Part shown: piece after piece, positions 15,155 to 23,209 of the stretch
How positions within the stretch are numbered: the first letter of the stretch is position 1
How the letters are laid out: the number at the start of each line of letters is the position of its first letter
DNA from: Atopobium sp. ICM42b
Lineage (GTDB): Bacteria > Actinomycetota > Coriobacteriia > Coriobacteriales > Atopobiaceae
DNA length: 64,000 nt
Assembly: GCA_000564995.1 (NCBI GenBank)
Contig: JDFH01000014.1
Location: 62,001 to 126,000 of the forward strand
Direction of reading: 5' to 3'
Program-made: the position numbers and the translations under genes
Notes under the pieces: generated by a model
Seen by the model: only the letters and a program-made list of their open reading frames with translations
Databases searched by the model: none
What the model was told of the DNA's origin: nothing

Positions 15155-16804
15155 CTAAGCGCAAGGAACGTCTCTAGTATTTGAGCTGAGCATGCGTTCT
15201 GCATCAATAAGCGCCTGGTCAAGAGGGGCACAGCCGGTGCAACTTGCGCATGCGGTAGGAGCGCTTGGAGTTGCGGCAAGACCACCTTTAGCTGTTTCTC
15301 TGAGAGAAACAGGAAGCGCAGCGCCAACTTCTGCCATAGCGTGTGCAACCTCATCAAACGGAATTGGGTTACCAACGCCCGCAAGAGCAAGCTGAGAAGA
15401 GCTTACGGCAGCAGCTACGCCAATAGCGTTTCTATCTTGGCAAGGATACTCAACCAGTCCTCTGACAGGGTCACAGACTAGTCCTAGAAGGTTAGAGATG
15501 GCAATAGAAGCAGCGTCCAAGCACTGTTGAGGAGTGCCACCCAAGAGCTCGGTCAGTGCAGATGCGCTCATGGCAGCAGCTGATCCAACCTCTGCCTGAC
15601 AGCCGCCCTCAGCGCCAGAAACACTTGCGTTGGTGGTTAGAATGGCTCCAATAGCACTTGCATTCCAAAGCGCAGAAATAACTTGCTCGTCGGTGGCACC
15701 AATCTCTTCTGCTACCGAGATAAGCGATCCTGGTACAACGCCAGAAGCTCCTGCAGTAGGAGCGGCAACAATGACACCCATGGTTGCCGAGCGCTCAAGC
15801 ACGGCCATAGCATAGGCAACGGCTCGTGTTTGCGTGGTGCCCATAAGCGCACTTGAGATTGCAGCCGGGGTTTGTGCTACGGTCTTGGCCTGGCCGTTGA
15901 GCAGACCACCAATGGACTGACGAGGCGTCTTGATAGTGTCGTGAACCTCATTGCGCATAATCTCAAGAACGTGAGCCATCTCAGCATCTACGTCCGCATC
16001 TGGTCGCAGGTCCTTCTCGCGCTGGCGCATAATCTGGCCAATAGAAGCTCCCGTCTTGGAGCACCTGGCGAGAAGATCTGCGCCGTTGTCAAAGGCTCCT
16101 GAAAGCACGTCGTTTGTGACCTGTGGAGCTGCTCCTGGAATGGAAACCTGAGCGGCATACGAAACGTGAGGTGCCAGCTGGAAGAGGTCGAGGACTTTCT
16201 GCTCAATAGGCTCGTCAATCTCAAAGACAGTGTGGGCAAAGCCGCCACGCTCTGAGCGGAAGGTGCGCATAGTTGCAACATTGATGTTTTGCGTGGCCAA
16301 AATAGTAGTGAGAGCTGCAAGAACACCGGGTTTATCGCGATGTGAAACAAAAATAGTGGGCATATCGCCAGACATGCGAATGCGTACGCCATTGACGCCA
16401 GAGATGCGAATACGGCCGCCACCAACAGACTCGCCCATAACAGAAACGTGAACGTTATCTGCGCCATAGAGGTGAATTTCTACGGTGTTTGGGTGCAGAG
16501 TCTCGTCGTCGCCCTTTTCAATAACGCTGTAGTTAAGATGGGCTTCTTCTGCCAACATGAGCGCTTCACGGACGCGCGTATCGTCTGGAGCAAGGCCTAA
16601 GATTCCTGCAATCAGAGCATAATCAGTGCCGTGACCAAGGTGGGTATGAGAGAAGGAGTTGTAGAGCCAAAACTCAACGCGCTCCAGCTGCTTTGGTGCA
16701 AGCGAGCGTGCAACCAGAGCAATGCGCAGGGCTCCTGCTGTGTGCGAGGAAGAAGGACCCACCATAATGGGGCCTAGGACCTCAAACGCAGACATAGAAA
16801 TCAT
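15155..16804 (-). CDS. L-serine ammonia-lyase, iron-sulfur type, single-chain beta-alpha fusion
   Basis: Deaminates L-serine to pyruvate and ammonia with a [4Fe-4S] cluster. The ~549-residue chain holds, in order, the beta (SdaAB-like) domain starting MISMSAFEVLGPIMVGPSSSHTAGA, an ACT domain (FVSHRDKPGVLAALTTILATQNINVATMRTF), and the alpha (SdaAA-like) catalytic domain. Cluster cysteines are plausible in GGCQAEVGS (about 402), LVCDPVRG (about 443) and the C-terminal CASCTGC (about 521). Bacillus and Clostridium carry the two halves on separate genes, while E. coli SdaA lacks the ACT domain. The start is placed at the ATG after TTTGGAG. The open frame 17 codons longer runs into a hairpin. The extra C-terminal cysteines are noteworthy. 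Confidence 0.93.
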   Translation of the reverse strand: MISMSAFEVLGPIMVGPSSSHTAGALRIALVARSLAPKQLERVEFWLYNSFSHTHLGHGTDYALIAGILGLAPDDTRVREALMLAEEAHLNYSVIEKGDDETLHPNTVEIHLYGADNVHVSVMGESVGGGRIRISGVNGVRIRMSGDMPTIFVSHRDKPGVLAALTTILATQNINVATMRTFRSERGGFAHTVFEIDEPIEQKVLDLFQLAPHVSYAAQVSIPGAAPQVTNDVLSGAFDNGADLLARCSKTGASIGQIMRQREKDLRPDADVDAEMAHVLEIMRNEVHDTIKTPRQSIGGLLNGQAKTVAQTPAAISSALMGTTQTRAVAYAMAVLERSATMGVIVAAPTAGASGVVPGSLISVAEEIGATDEQVISALWNASAIGAILTTNASVSGAEGGCQAEVGSAAAMSASALTELLGGTPQQCLDAASIAISNLLGLVCDPVRGLVEYPCQDRNAIGVAAAVSSSQLALAGVGNPIPFDEVAHAMAEVGAALPVSLRETAKGGLAATPSAPTACASCTGCAPLDQALIDAERMLSSNTRDVPCA

Positions 16805-16834
16805 AGCTACTCCAAAACTAAACAAACGATAACG

Positions 16835-16871
16835 ATAAAAGAGCTGCAAAACCATCTGTTTTACAGCTCTT
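16835..16871 (-). terminator. Terminator-like hairpin between gltX and the serine dehydratase gene
   Basis: AAGAGCTG (16839-16846) pairs with CAGCTCTT (16864-16871), one C/A mismatch follows, and then AAAAC pairs with GTTTT around a 5-base loop. On the minus strand it is followed by TTATCG after the stem's own T run. It ends 35 bases before the dehydratase start, so it may end gltX transcripts or attenuate the downstream gene. Confidence 0.65.
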
Positions 16872-16937
16872 GTGTGGTTTTACTTTTGATACCCACTTAC
16901 GCTTGGAAGAATACGCGGCAGGCGCGCATTCAACGCG

Positions 16938-18452
16938 TTATTTGCAAAGCTCCAGAGCGCGGTCAAGGCGAGCAAGGCAAACCTCACGACCAAGAAGCTC
17001 CATAGACTCTCCAAGAGGAGGGGAGACCATGTTGCCGCACTCAGCAACACGAATGGACTGGAAGACAATGCGTTTCTTAAGGTCAAGCTGCTCTGGAAGC
17101 ACCTCAAGGGCAGCGTCAATTGCTGCAGCCTTCCACTCGTCCTCAGAAACGCCCTCAAGAGCAGTCTTTGCAGCCGCAAGGACGGTAGCACTCTGAGCAG
17201 CGTCTTTGGTAAGACCCTTCTCAACGCTCTTTTGATCAAGGGTGACGTTTGCGCCTTCATACAGGAAGCGGGACTTCTCAATGACGTCTGGGCTTACTGT
17301 GGTACGAGGACGAAGAATCTCGGAGAGCAGGTCATACCAGCCTGGACGAGTTGCGTAAATCTCATCTGCATCAGTTGCGTTGCCTTGAACGGGCTCAAGA
17401 CCTGCGCCCACAAGCTCTGGAATCAGAACAGTCTTTGCAAAGGTCTGGCTGTCCATATTGGCAAGGTAGGTTGCATTAATCCAGTTCAGACGCTCTGGGT
17501 CGGACTTAGCAGGGTTCTTGGAAACGTGGTCCAGAGAGAACTGAGATGCCAAAACGTCACGAGGAACAATGGTTGTCTCGCCATCAAGTGACCAGCCGAG
17601 AAGAGCCAGGTAGTTGACAAAGGCATCTGCAAGATAGCCCTGGTCACGATACTCCTCAACAGAGGTTGCTCCATGACGCTTGGAGAGCTTCTTGCCGTCA
17701 GGGCCCAAAATCATGGAGATGTGTGCGAAGGTTGGAACAGGTGCGCCCAGAGCCTCGTACACCATAATCTGACGAGGAGTGTTAGACAGGTGGTCATCGC
17801 CACGAATGATGTGGGTAATGCCCATGCCAGCGTCATCAACAACGGTGGCAAAGTTATAGGTTGGGGTGCCATCAGAACGGAAGATGATAAAGTCATCAAG
17901 CTCGCGAGCGTTAAAGGTTACGTCACCGTGAACAGCGTCGTGGACAATAACGTCGCCGCGGTCCAGAGGAACCTTGATACGGATGGTATAAGGCTCGCCA
18001 GCATCAATGCGGTGCTGTGCCTCTGCAGGATCAATGTTTCTGCAGGTACGCTGATAGCCCTGGAAGGGGTCGTGACGCTCCTCTGCGGCCTTCTTGTCTT
18101 CAGCAAGCTTCTCTGGCGTGCAGAAGCAAGGGTATGCCTTGCCCTCTGCCAGCAGTTTGTTTGCTGCCTCACGATACAAATCAAGACGCTCGGTCTGGCT
18201 ATAAGGACCGCAATCGCCGCCCTTATCTGGACCCTCGTCCCAATCAAGACCAAGCCACTTCATGGCGCGCAGAATAATCTGAGTGTTCTCCTCAGTTGAG
18301 CGCGTAGGATCTGTGTCATCAATACGAAGAATAAACTTGCCACCATTTGCGCGAGCAAAAGCCCAGTTATAGATAGCAGTACGTGCACCTCCGATGTGCA
18401 ACTTACCTGTTGGGGATGGCGCAAAACGTACTCTAACCTGCTTCTCTGACAA
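16938..18452 (-). CDS. gltX: Glutamyl-tRNA synthetase
   Basis: Class I aminoacyl-tRNA synthetase of 504 residues that charges tRNA-Glu, and commonly also tRNA-Gln in bacteria that use the transamidation route. The HIGH motif appears as KLHIGGARTA (about residues 17-26) and the KMSKS equivalent as KKLSKRHGA (about 253-261). The N-terminal FAPSPTG is intact and a helical anticodon-binding domain follows. Translation starts at TTG 18452, preceded by an almost perfect AAGGAGGAG. Its tRNA substrates, tRNA-Glu and tRNA-Gln, are encoded 2 kb downstream on the same strand. A small perfect inverted repeat (ATTTTCT/AGAAAAT, 18471-18488) lies in its leader. Confidence 0.97.
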   Translation of the reverse strand: MSEKQVRVRFAPSPTGKLHIGGARTAIYNWAFARANGGKFILRIDDTDPTRSTEENTQIILRAMKWLGLDWDEGPDKGGDCGPYSQTERLDLYREAANKLLAEGKAYPCFCTPEKLAEDKKAAEERHDPFQGYQRTCRNIDPAEAQHRIDAGEPYTIRIKVPLDRGDVIVHDAVHGDVTFNARELDDFIIFRSDGTPTYNFATVVDDAGMGITHIIRGDDHLSNTPRQIMVYEALGAPVPTFAHISMILGPDGKKLSKRHGATSVEEYRDQGYLADAFVNYLALLGWSLDGETTIVPRDVLASQFSLDHVSKNPAKSDPERLNWINATYLANMDSQTFAKTVLIPELVGAGLEPVQGNATDADEIYATRPGWYDLLSEILRPRTTVSPDVIEKSRFLYEGANVTLDQKSVEKGLTKDAAQSATVLAAAKTALEGVSEDEWKAAAIDAALEVLPEQLDLKKRIVFQSIRVAECGNMVSPPLGESMELLGREVCLARLDRALELCK

Positions 18453-18543
18453 AACTCCTCCTTGGCAGTTATTTTCTAGCGAGAAAATCTAGTTTACGCA
18501 TTCTTTAGTATAACGCTTGAACACAGGTAACCGACAACGTTGC

Positions 18544-19512
18544 CTAGTCTTCAAACATATTGTGGTCTGCAAATTCTGCTTGAACGGTACGAATCATAAG
18601 GTCTACGTCTTCAAGTCCCAAGTGACGTTCCTTCTCGTCCGCTGCGAGCGTGTGCCTACGACGTGCCCAGTTCTCAAGTGCGGCAGGGGAAGACTCACGG
18701 GGAAGAGACCTAATTTCTGGGTCCAAACGACGGCAGATGTCGCGGGAGTCAATGACAATAATCTTGCCCGCTTTTCTAGCCTCTGCGTAACCATCAATGT
18801 TGAACATGAACCAAGAATCCTCAAAAGCAGCATTGTGAGCCATAAAAGGAATCTTTTTCATAGTTGCCAGTAGGGCCTCTTGGGCTTTTTTATCGTCTCT
18901 AAATGATTTTTTGCCCTCAACATCTTTCCAGGTAATCTGGTGAATATCGGCAAGAGGGACACCTTTTTCTTTGTACATCTCTGGGATTCCAAAGTAGGCA
19001 GTGTGAGGCTCTACGGCAACGGTGTTGCGACCAAGATTCCAGAACTCAAAGCCCACGTTAACAATGTAGCCCAGCTCAGGGAAGCGCGAGGTGGTCTCAA
19101 TATCAATGCCCAAAACCGTGCCAGAAACGCTCTTCTCGACATAGGCAATTTGCAAGTCGTTAAGAAGAGGACCTGCGGTTTTAAAGACAGCCTTAGGACG
19201 ACGACGCTGCATCTTTGCAACGGCAGCCGCAAGATCGTCGTTTGAAAGACCGCGAGAAAGTCCAACGCCTCGATGGTTTCTGAGTCTCTCCACGCCGTAG
19301 GTATCGCAGAGCGAGCGCGTTCTATCTGCAAGTTGTTGAATGACAGAAAACTCTACCGGCTCTTGGCCAAGTGGCGCTTCCTTCCAGGCATCAAGCAGCG
19401 TTTTAATGGCATCACAGTTTTTGTTGACCTCGCCGATGATGGACTGATCATCAACAAGAAGGCCAGGTATGACAAACGCATTTGCGTGCTCAATAGCTTG
19501 ATTGATATCCAT
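18544..19512 (-). CDS. DEDDh-type 3'-5' exonuclease (DnaQ-like)
   Basis: A 322-residue protein with an RNase H-fold exonuclease domain from about residue 130. ExoI is GIDIETTSRFPELG (the D-x-E pair), ExoII is PFMAHNAAFEDSWF, and ExoIII is RHLGLEDVDLM with the H-x4-D spacing of the DEDDh group. The first ~125 residues are helical and not recognised. Relatives include DNA polymerase epsilon-like proofreading domains and oligonucleotide or tRNA trimming nucleases, so the substrate cannot be fixed from sequence. The gene is upstream of gltX on the same strand with a 91-base gap. Confidence 0.85.
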   Translation of the reverse strand: MDINQAIEHANAFVIPGLLVDDQSIIGEVNKNCDAIKTLLDAWKEAPLGQEPVEFSVIQQLADRTRSLCDTYGVERLRNHRGVGLSRGLSNDDLAAAVAKMQRRRPKAVFKTAGPLLNDLQIAYVEKSVSGTVLGIDIETTSRFPELGYIVNVGFEFWNLGRNTVAVEPHTAYFGIPEMYKEKGVPLADIHQITWKDVEGKKSFRDDKKAQEALLATMKKIPFMAHNAAFEDSWFMFNIDGYAEARKAGKIIVIDSRDICRRLDPEIRSLPRESSPAALENWARRRHTLAADEKERHLGLEDVDLMIRTVQAEFADHNMFED

Positions 19513-19665
19513 ACACTCTCGCTTTGGTGGGTGAGAATTAGTTCGACATATAAGTATCTACCCTGAAGCGCGTATTCTTTGCGTCATTTTCTAGAAAGTG
19601 CGCGCCTCACTAAAAATGCGTGCTAGGCTGTTGAGTGCAACACAGTTCTATGAAAGGTTTTACGC

Positions 19666-21024
19666 ATGTCTGATTTGAATGAGTCACTTGCTCTTTCTGA
19701 GGAGCTCCTTGCTTTTATTAAGCAGAGCCCTTCTATGTTTCATACCACACAAACCATCAAAGAGTACCTGCTAGAGAGCGGTTTTACCTATCTATCCGAA
19801 GGATCTTCTTGGGATGTTCAGCCAGGCGGCTTTTACTTTACCACGCGCAACAATTCTTCAATTGTTGCCTGGAAAGTTGGCGAGAAGTACCGTGAGTCCC
19901 AAACCTCAAACGCTGATGCTCCTTATCATTTCCAGCTTGCTGTTGCCCATGGCGATTCTCCAACCTACAAGGTAAAAGCTCAGCCAGAGCTTACCGGTGA
20001 GGGCAACTCGCTACGTCTGAACACCGAGGCATACGGCGGCATGCTTGATCACACGTGGTTTGACCGTCCTTTGGGTATTGCCGGTCGTGTGCTGGTCAAG
20101 GTAGGAAACAAGGTAGAGTCCAGGCTGGTCAACATCGAAGACGACGTTGTTATGATTCCAAGCTTGGCTATTCATCTTGAGCACAAAAATGGTCTCTCGC
20201 CAGAGTTCAATCGCGCTAAAGATCTGATGCCACTCTTTAGTGCTGGAGAGCTTAATCCCGGCGCCTTTAACGCCCTGGTAGCTGATGCAGCAGGCGTGTC
20301 TCAAGAGGACATTCTTTCTCGCGATTTGTTCTTAGTTGATCACACGGGCGGCCGTATTTGGGGTGCTAAGAAGGAGTTTGTTTCCGCTGGTCACCTGGAT
20401 GACCTTCAGTGCGCCTTTGTAGCACTTAAGGCTTTCCTTGCGTCTTCAAATGAGCAGGACATTTCTGTGTATACCTGCTTTGATAATGAAGAAGTTGGTT
20501 CAAATACCAAGCAGGGCGCAAAGTCTACGTTCCTTAAAGACACGCTGCAGCGCGTTAACGCCACGCTTGGCTTTACGCAAGAAGATTACTACCGTGCGCT
20601 CTCGGCGTCTTTGCTGGTAAGCTGCGACAATGCTCATGCGGTGCACCCCAATTATCCCGAGAAGCACGATGCGGTCAACAAGCCGTATCTCAACGGCGGC
20701 ATGGTTATCAAAGAAGCAGCACGTCAGTCGTACTGCACCGATGCGTTTAGTCGCGCCATTGTCGAGGCAATTTGGAAGCAGCAAAACGTTCCTTACCAGG
20801 TCTTTGCTAACAGAAGTGACATGCCAGGTGGATCAACGCTGGGCAACCTCTCCAACATTCAGGCCAGTATGCACGCCGTTGACGTGGGCCTGCCACAGCT
20901 TGCTATGCACTCCGTGTACGAGACCGCGGGCACCAAAGACACGCTTTTAGGGTACCAGGCGCTCAAGGCGTTCTATGACACCTGCGTCTGCATCACCGAT
21001 GCCGATTCGTTTGAGTTGAGGTAG
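19666..21024 (+). CDS. M18 family aminopeptidase
   Basis: Cytosolic metallo-aminopeptidase of 452 residues. It shows the M18 metal ligands and catalytic carboxylate in LAVAHGDSP (His), SAGHLDDLQCAF (bridging Asp), FDNEEVGSNTKQGA (Glu-Glu) and SCDNAHAVHPNYPEKHD, plus the terminal MHSVYETAGTKD (His). Length and the order of motifs match bacterial aspartyl-aminopeptidase-like M18 enzymes. Such enzymes typically form large dodecameric tetrahedral particles. A clear GAAAGG precedes the ATG. It is followed by a spermidine-synthase-like gene after a short gap containing one copy of the GGCGAGAAACCC motif. Confidence 0.93.
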   Translation: MSDLNESLALSEELLAFIKQSPSMFHTTQTIKEYLLESGFTYLSEGSSWDVQPGGFYFTTRNNSSIVAWKVGEKYRESQTSNADAPYHFQLAVAHGDSPTYKVKAQPELTGEGNSLRLNTEAYGGMLDHTWFDRPLGIAGRVLVKVGNKVESRLVNIEDDVVMIPSLAIHLEHKNGLSPEFNRAKDLMPLFSAGELNPGAFNALVADAAGVSQEDILSRDLFLVDHTGGRIWGAKKEFVSAGHLDDLQCAFVALKAFLASSNEQDISVYTCFDNEEVGSNTKQGAKSTFLKDTLQRVNATLGFTQEDYYRALSASLLVSCDNAHAVHPNYPEKHDAVNKPYLNGGMVIKEAARQSYCTDAFSRAIVEAIWKQQNVPYQVFANRSDMPGGSTLGNLSNIQASMHAVDVGLPQLAMHSVYETAGTKDTLLGYQALKAFYDTCVCITDADSFELR

Positions 21025-21097
21025 TACCTGGCGAGAAACCCCGTGTACTAGCTATACTTACGTACGTCGCATACAACACATTACTTGAAGGAGCTCC

Positions 21098-21853
21098 ATG
21101 TCAGAAAAACAGCTTACTGCTCATGATATGGAGCTCCTAACTTGTGCAGGTATTTATGTTGAACCTCAGGCACTGAATGGCCCTGCGTTGGTATTTCCTA
21201 TTTCAGATGGTGAGGGTGGAGAAATACGTGTGTTGTGGCAGGGCGGCGCCTATGAAAGTGCAACGTACACAGATTCAAGAAAGAACCAGCTGGTATTTCC
21301 TTATCTTGAGCTGTACGACTTGCTGTTTGAAGCTGCGTGTCCCGTGCATTCAGTTTTGATGCTGGGTGCCGGCGGCTGTTCGTATCCTCGTTATTTAGTG
21401 GCTCATCATCCAGAGGTTTCTTGTGATGCACTGGAGATTGACCCTAAAATTGCAGCTCTAGCTCATAGCTATTTCTTTGTGGATGAGGCTATTAGAGAGA
21501 GCAATGGTAGGCTTCAGGTACAGGCAGCTGATGGCGTTGAGTATATAAAGAGCCTAGCTACCTCTGATAATAGGCGCTATGACGCTATCTTAAACGACTG
21601 CTTTAGCGGAGAAGTTCCACCTACAGCTATGATGACCAGTGAGTGGATGAGTCTGGTGGCACACTGCCTTACTCCTGGCGGAAGATATCTCACAAATGTA
21701 GTTTCTGCACAGATAGGAGAGGGAGCGCATCAGCTTGAAGTGCTCCTAGATGCTGCTCACACAGTGTTTGATCAGGTAGAAATTGTACCTCTGGATCCAG
21801 AAGCAGACCCAAGAGAGCCAGATAACCTTATACTCGTTTGTCAGCGCGCTTAA
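21098..21853 (+). CDS. Spermidine synthase-like SAM-dependent methyltransferase-fold protein
   Basis: A 251-residue protein with the Rossmann fold of spermidine synthases. Motif I is SVLMLGAGGCSYPRYL (about 85-100), the acidic strand-2 end is DALEIDPKIAALA, and AADGVEYI and YDAILNDCFSGEVPP correspond to the aminopropyl-donor region. It lacks a recognisable N-terminal putrescine-binding beta-hairpin domain, and some polyamine-binding residues cannot be matched. It may therefore be a methyltransferase or fused-family relative rather than a true SpeE. AAGGAGCTCC precedes the ATG. The 3' end overlaps the convergent MFS gene by 26 bases. Confidence 0.78.
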   Translation: MSEKQLTAHDMELLTCAGIYVEPQALNGPALVFPISDGEGGEIRVLWQGGAYESATYTDSRKNQLVFPYLELYDLLFEAACPVHSVLMLGAGGCSYPRYLVAHHPEVSCDALEIDPKIAALAHSYFFVDEAIRESNGRLQVQAADGVEYIKSLATSDNRRYDAILNDCFSGEVPPTAMMTSEWMSLVAHCLTPGGRYLTNVVSAQIGEGAHQLEVLLDAAHTVFDQVEIVPLDPEADPREPDNLILVCQRA

Positions 21854-23090
21854 GTGCGGTGAGCGCTAGGGCAAGACAGCTGCTCATCAGTACAATGCCA
21901 ATGCCAAAGAGCACTAAGAAACCGTGGGCTGAGCCGTCTACAATTAGGCTCCAAATAATGAGCGCACAGGCAGAGACAAAGCTGCTGACACCTGCAATTC
22001 TTGAGTAAATAAGAGTGGAATCTTTTTTACCAAAGACCGCACGTACCAAAAGTGGCGAGCCGACCGTTGTAAGGGCATAGGCAATTCCAAAAAGGAAGGT
22101 TCCCGCAAGTAAAAGCGGTAATACTGGAAGCTTAATCCCCAACATAAGTAAGCCAACAATACCCGAGAAAATTCCTACAAAGCAAGCAAGCTTCACGGAG
22201 ATATCGCTTAAAGCACCTAGAAGCACTTTTCCAATAGCTTGACCCAGCATAGTTGTTCCAGCAAGAAGGCCTGTGGCAGCAGCAATGGCAGGAGCAGTTT
22301 CTGCAAAGGTTGCTGCATAGCTTGGGAAGTACTGAGAGATTTGCTGGTTAAAGGTAATGAGCGCGTAAAACGCAGCAACCATATAAAACTCTGGATATTT
22401 CATTGCGTCATCAGCAGAGATGTCGGTTGAAGAAGTCTCTGCAACCTCAATGTTTTTCTCGTCAGTAGAGGAGAAGGTAAGAGGGGTAAGGCCAAGGTCT
22501 TGGGGTTTCTCGCGCACCACAAAAAGGGTGAAGGGGAGTGTTCCTACAAGCATAACCAGCGCAAAAATCAGATAGCAAGCGCGCCAACCTTCAGGACCAG
22601 ACGAAATAATGGCAGATCCGATGGGGTTAAAGACAGTGCCGCCAATACCGGTAAATGCAAAGCAGAGACCCATAAAAGTACCAACGCGCTGGTCAAACCA
22701 ATCATTAATGAGGGCGGGGACGCACAAAAACATGAGAGCTGGTACGCCAATGCCAAGTCCCACTGCACAGAGATAAAAATGCCACATTTCTTGAGCTGCT
22801 GACATAGCTCCATATGAGATTGCACAAATGATAACGCTTGCAGAAAGCACGAGGCGCGTGTCGTGTGTTTTATAGAACTTGCCTATGAATGGTAGAACTA
22901 CCGTCATAGCAATGCAGAGTACCGAGAAGACCGCAGAGAAGGCAACGCGGGGAACGCCAAAATATTGTGAAACTGGTGTGATAAAGATGCCAAAGCACGT
23001 AAGGATAATGGCGCACGGCAAAAACATGATGACAATACAAGTTGCAACGATGGCGTATGCATATTTAGTGCCGAGTAAACGATGTAGCAC
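21828..23090 (-). CDS. MFS transporter (OFA-like subgroup)
   Basis: Twelve-helix major facilitator permease of ~420 residues. The first hydrophobic segment is AYAIVATCIVIMFLPCAIILTCFGIFI. Helices are paired around the central hydrophilic loop (SSTDEKNIEVAETSSTDISADD). GIFITPVSQYFGVPR and the general layout suggest the oxalate/formate antiporter-like group, but the substrate is not predictable. The start is placed at GTG 23090 because AGAGAGGAG precedes it and the encoded sequence VLHRLLGTKYAY leads straight into helix 1. The longer open frame to 23168 would run through a perfect 12-bp inverted repeat and has no ribosome site. It lies downstream of the DUF438 gene. Confidence 0.85.
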   Translation of the reverse strand: MLHRLLGTKYAYAIVATCIVIMFLPCAIILTCFGIFITPVSQYFGVPRVAFSAVFSVLCIAMTVVLPFIGKFYKTHDTRLVLSASVIICAISYGAMSAAQEMWHFYLCAVGLGIGVPALMFLCVPALINDWFDQRVGTFMGLCFAFTGIGGTVFNPIGSAIISSGPEGWRACYLIFALVMLVGTLPFTLFVVREKPQDLGLTPLTFSSTDEKNIEVAETSSTDISADDAMKYPEFYMVAAFYALITFNQQISQYFPSYAATFAETAPAIAAATGLLAGTTMLGQAIGKVLLGALSDISVKLACFVGIFSGIVGLLMLGIKLPVLPLLLAGTFLFGIAYALTTVGSPLLVRAVFGKKDSTLIYSRIAGVSSFVSACALIIWSLIVDGSAHGFLVLFGIGIVLMSSCLALALTALKRADKRV

Positions 23091-23120
23091 TGAGGCTCCT
23101 CTCTTTTGGCCAGAAATAGT

Positions 23121-23156
23121 GTAGGCGATGTGCCTTAAAAAGGACACATCGCCTAC
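23121..23156 (-). other. Perfect 12-bp inverted repeat in the MFS leader
   Basis: GTAGGCGATGTG (23121-23132) and CACATCGCCTAC (23145-23156) flank a 12-base spacer rich in A/T on one strand. It lies between the DUF438 gene (stop 23210) and the MFS start (23090). Neither strand shows a proper U run after the stem, so a simple terminator is not certain. An attenuator or a protein-binding site is possible. Confidence 0.7.
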
Positions 23157-23209
23157 CAAGTCGTACAAAATTTTTAAGAGGCAACTCAGGGTTTTACGCG
23201 CTCAAGATC

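Noticed and set aside
23091..23168. Longer start of the MFS transporter
   Set aside because: It would translate through the 12-bp inverted repeat and has no Shine-Dalgarno; GTG 23090 has AGAGAGGAG.
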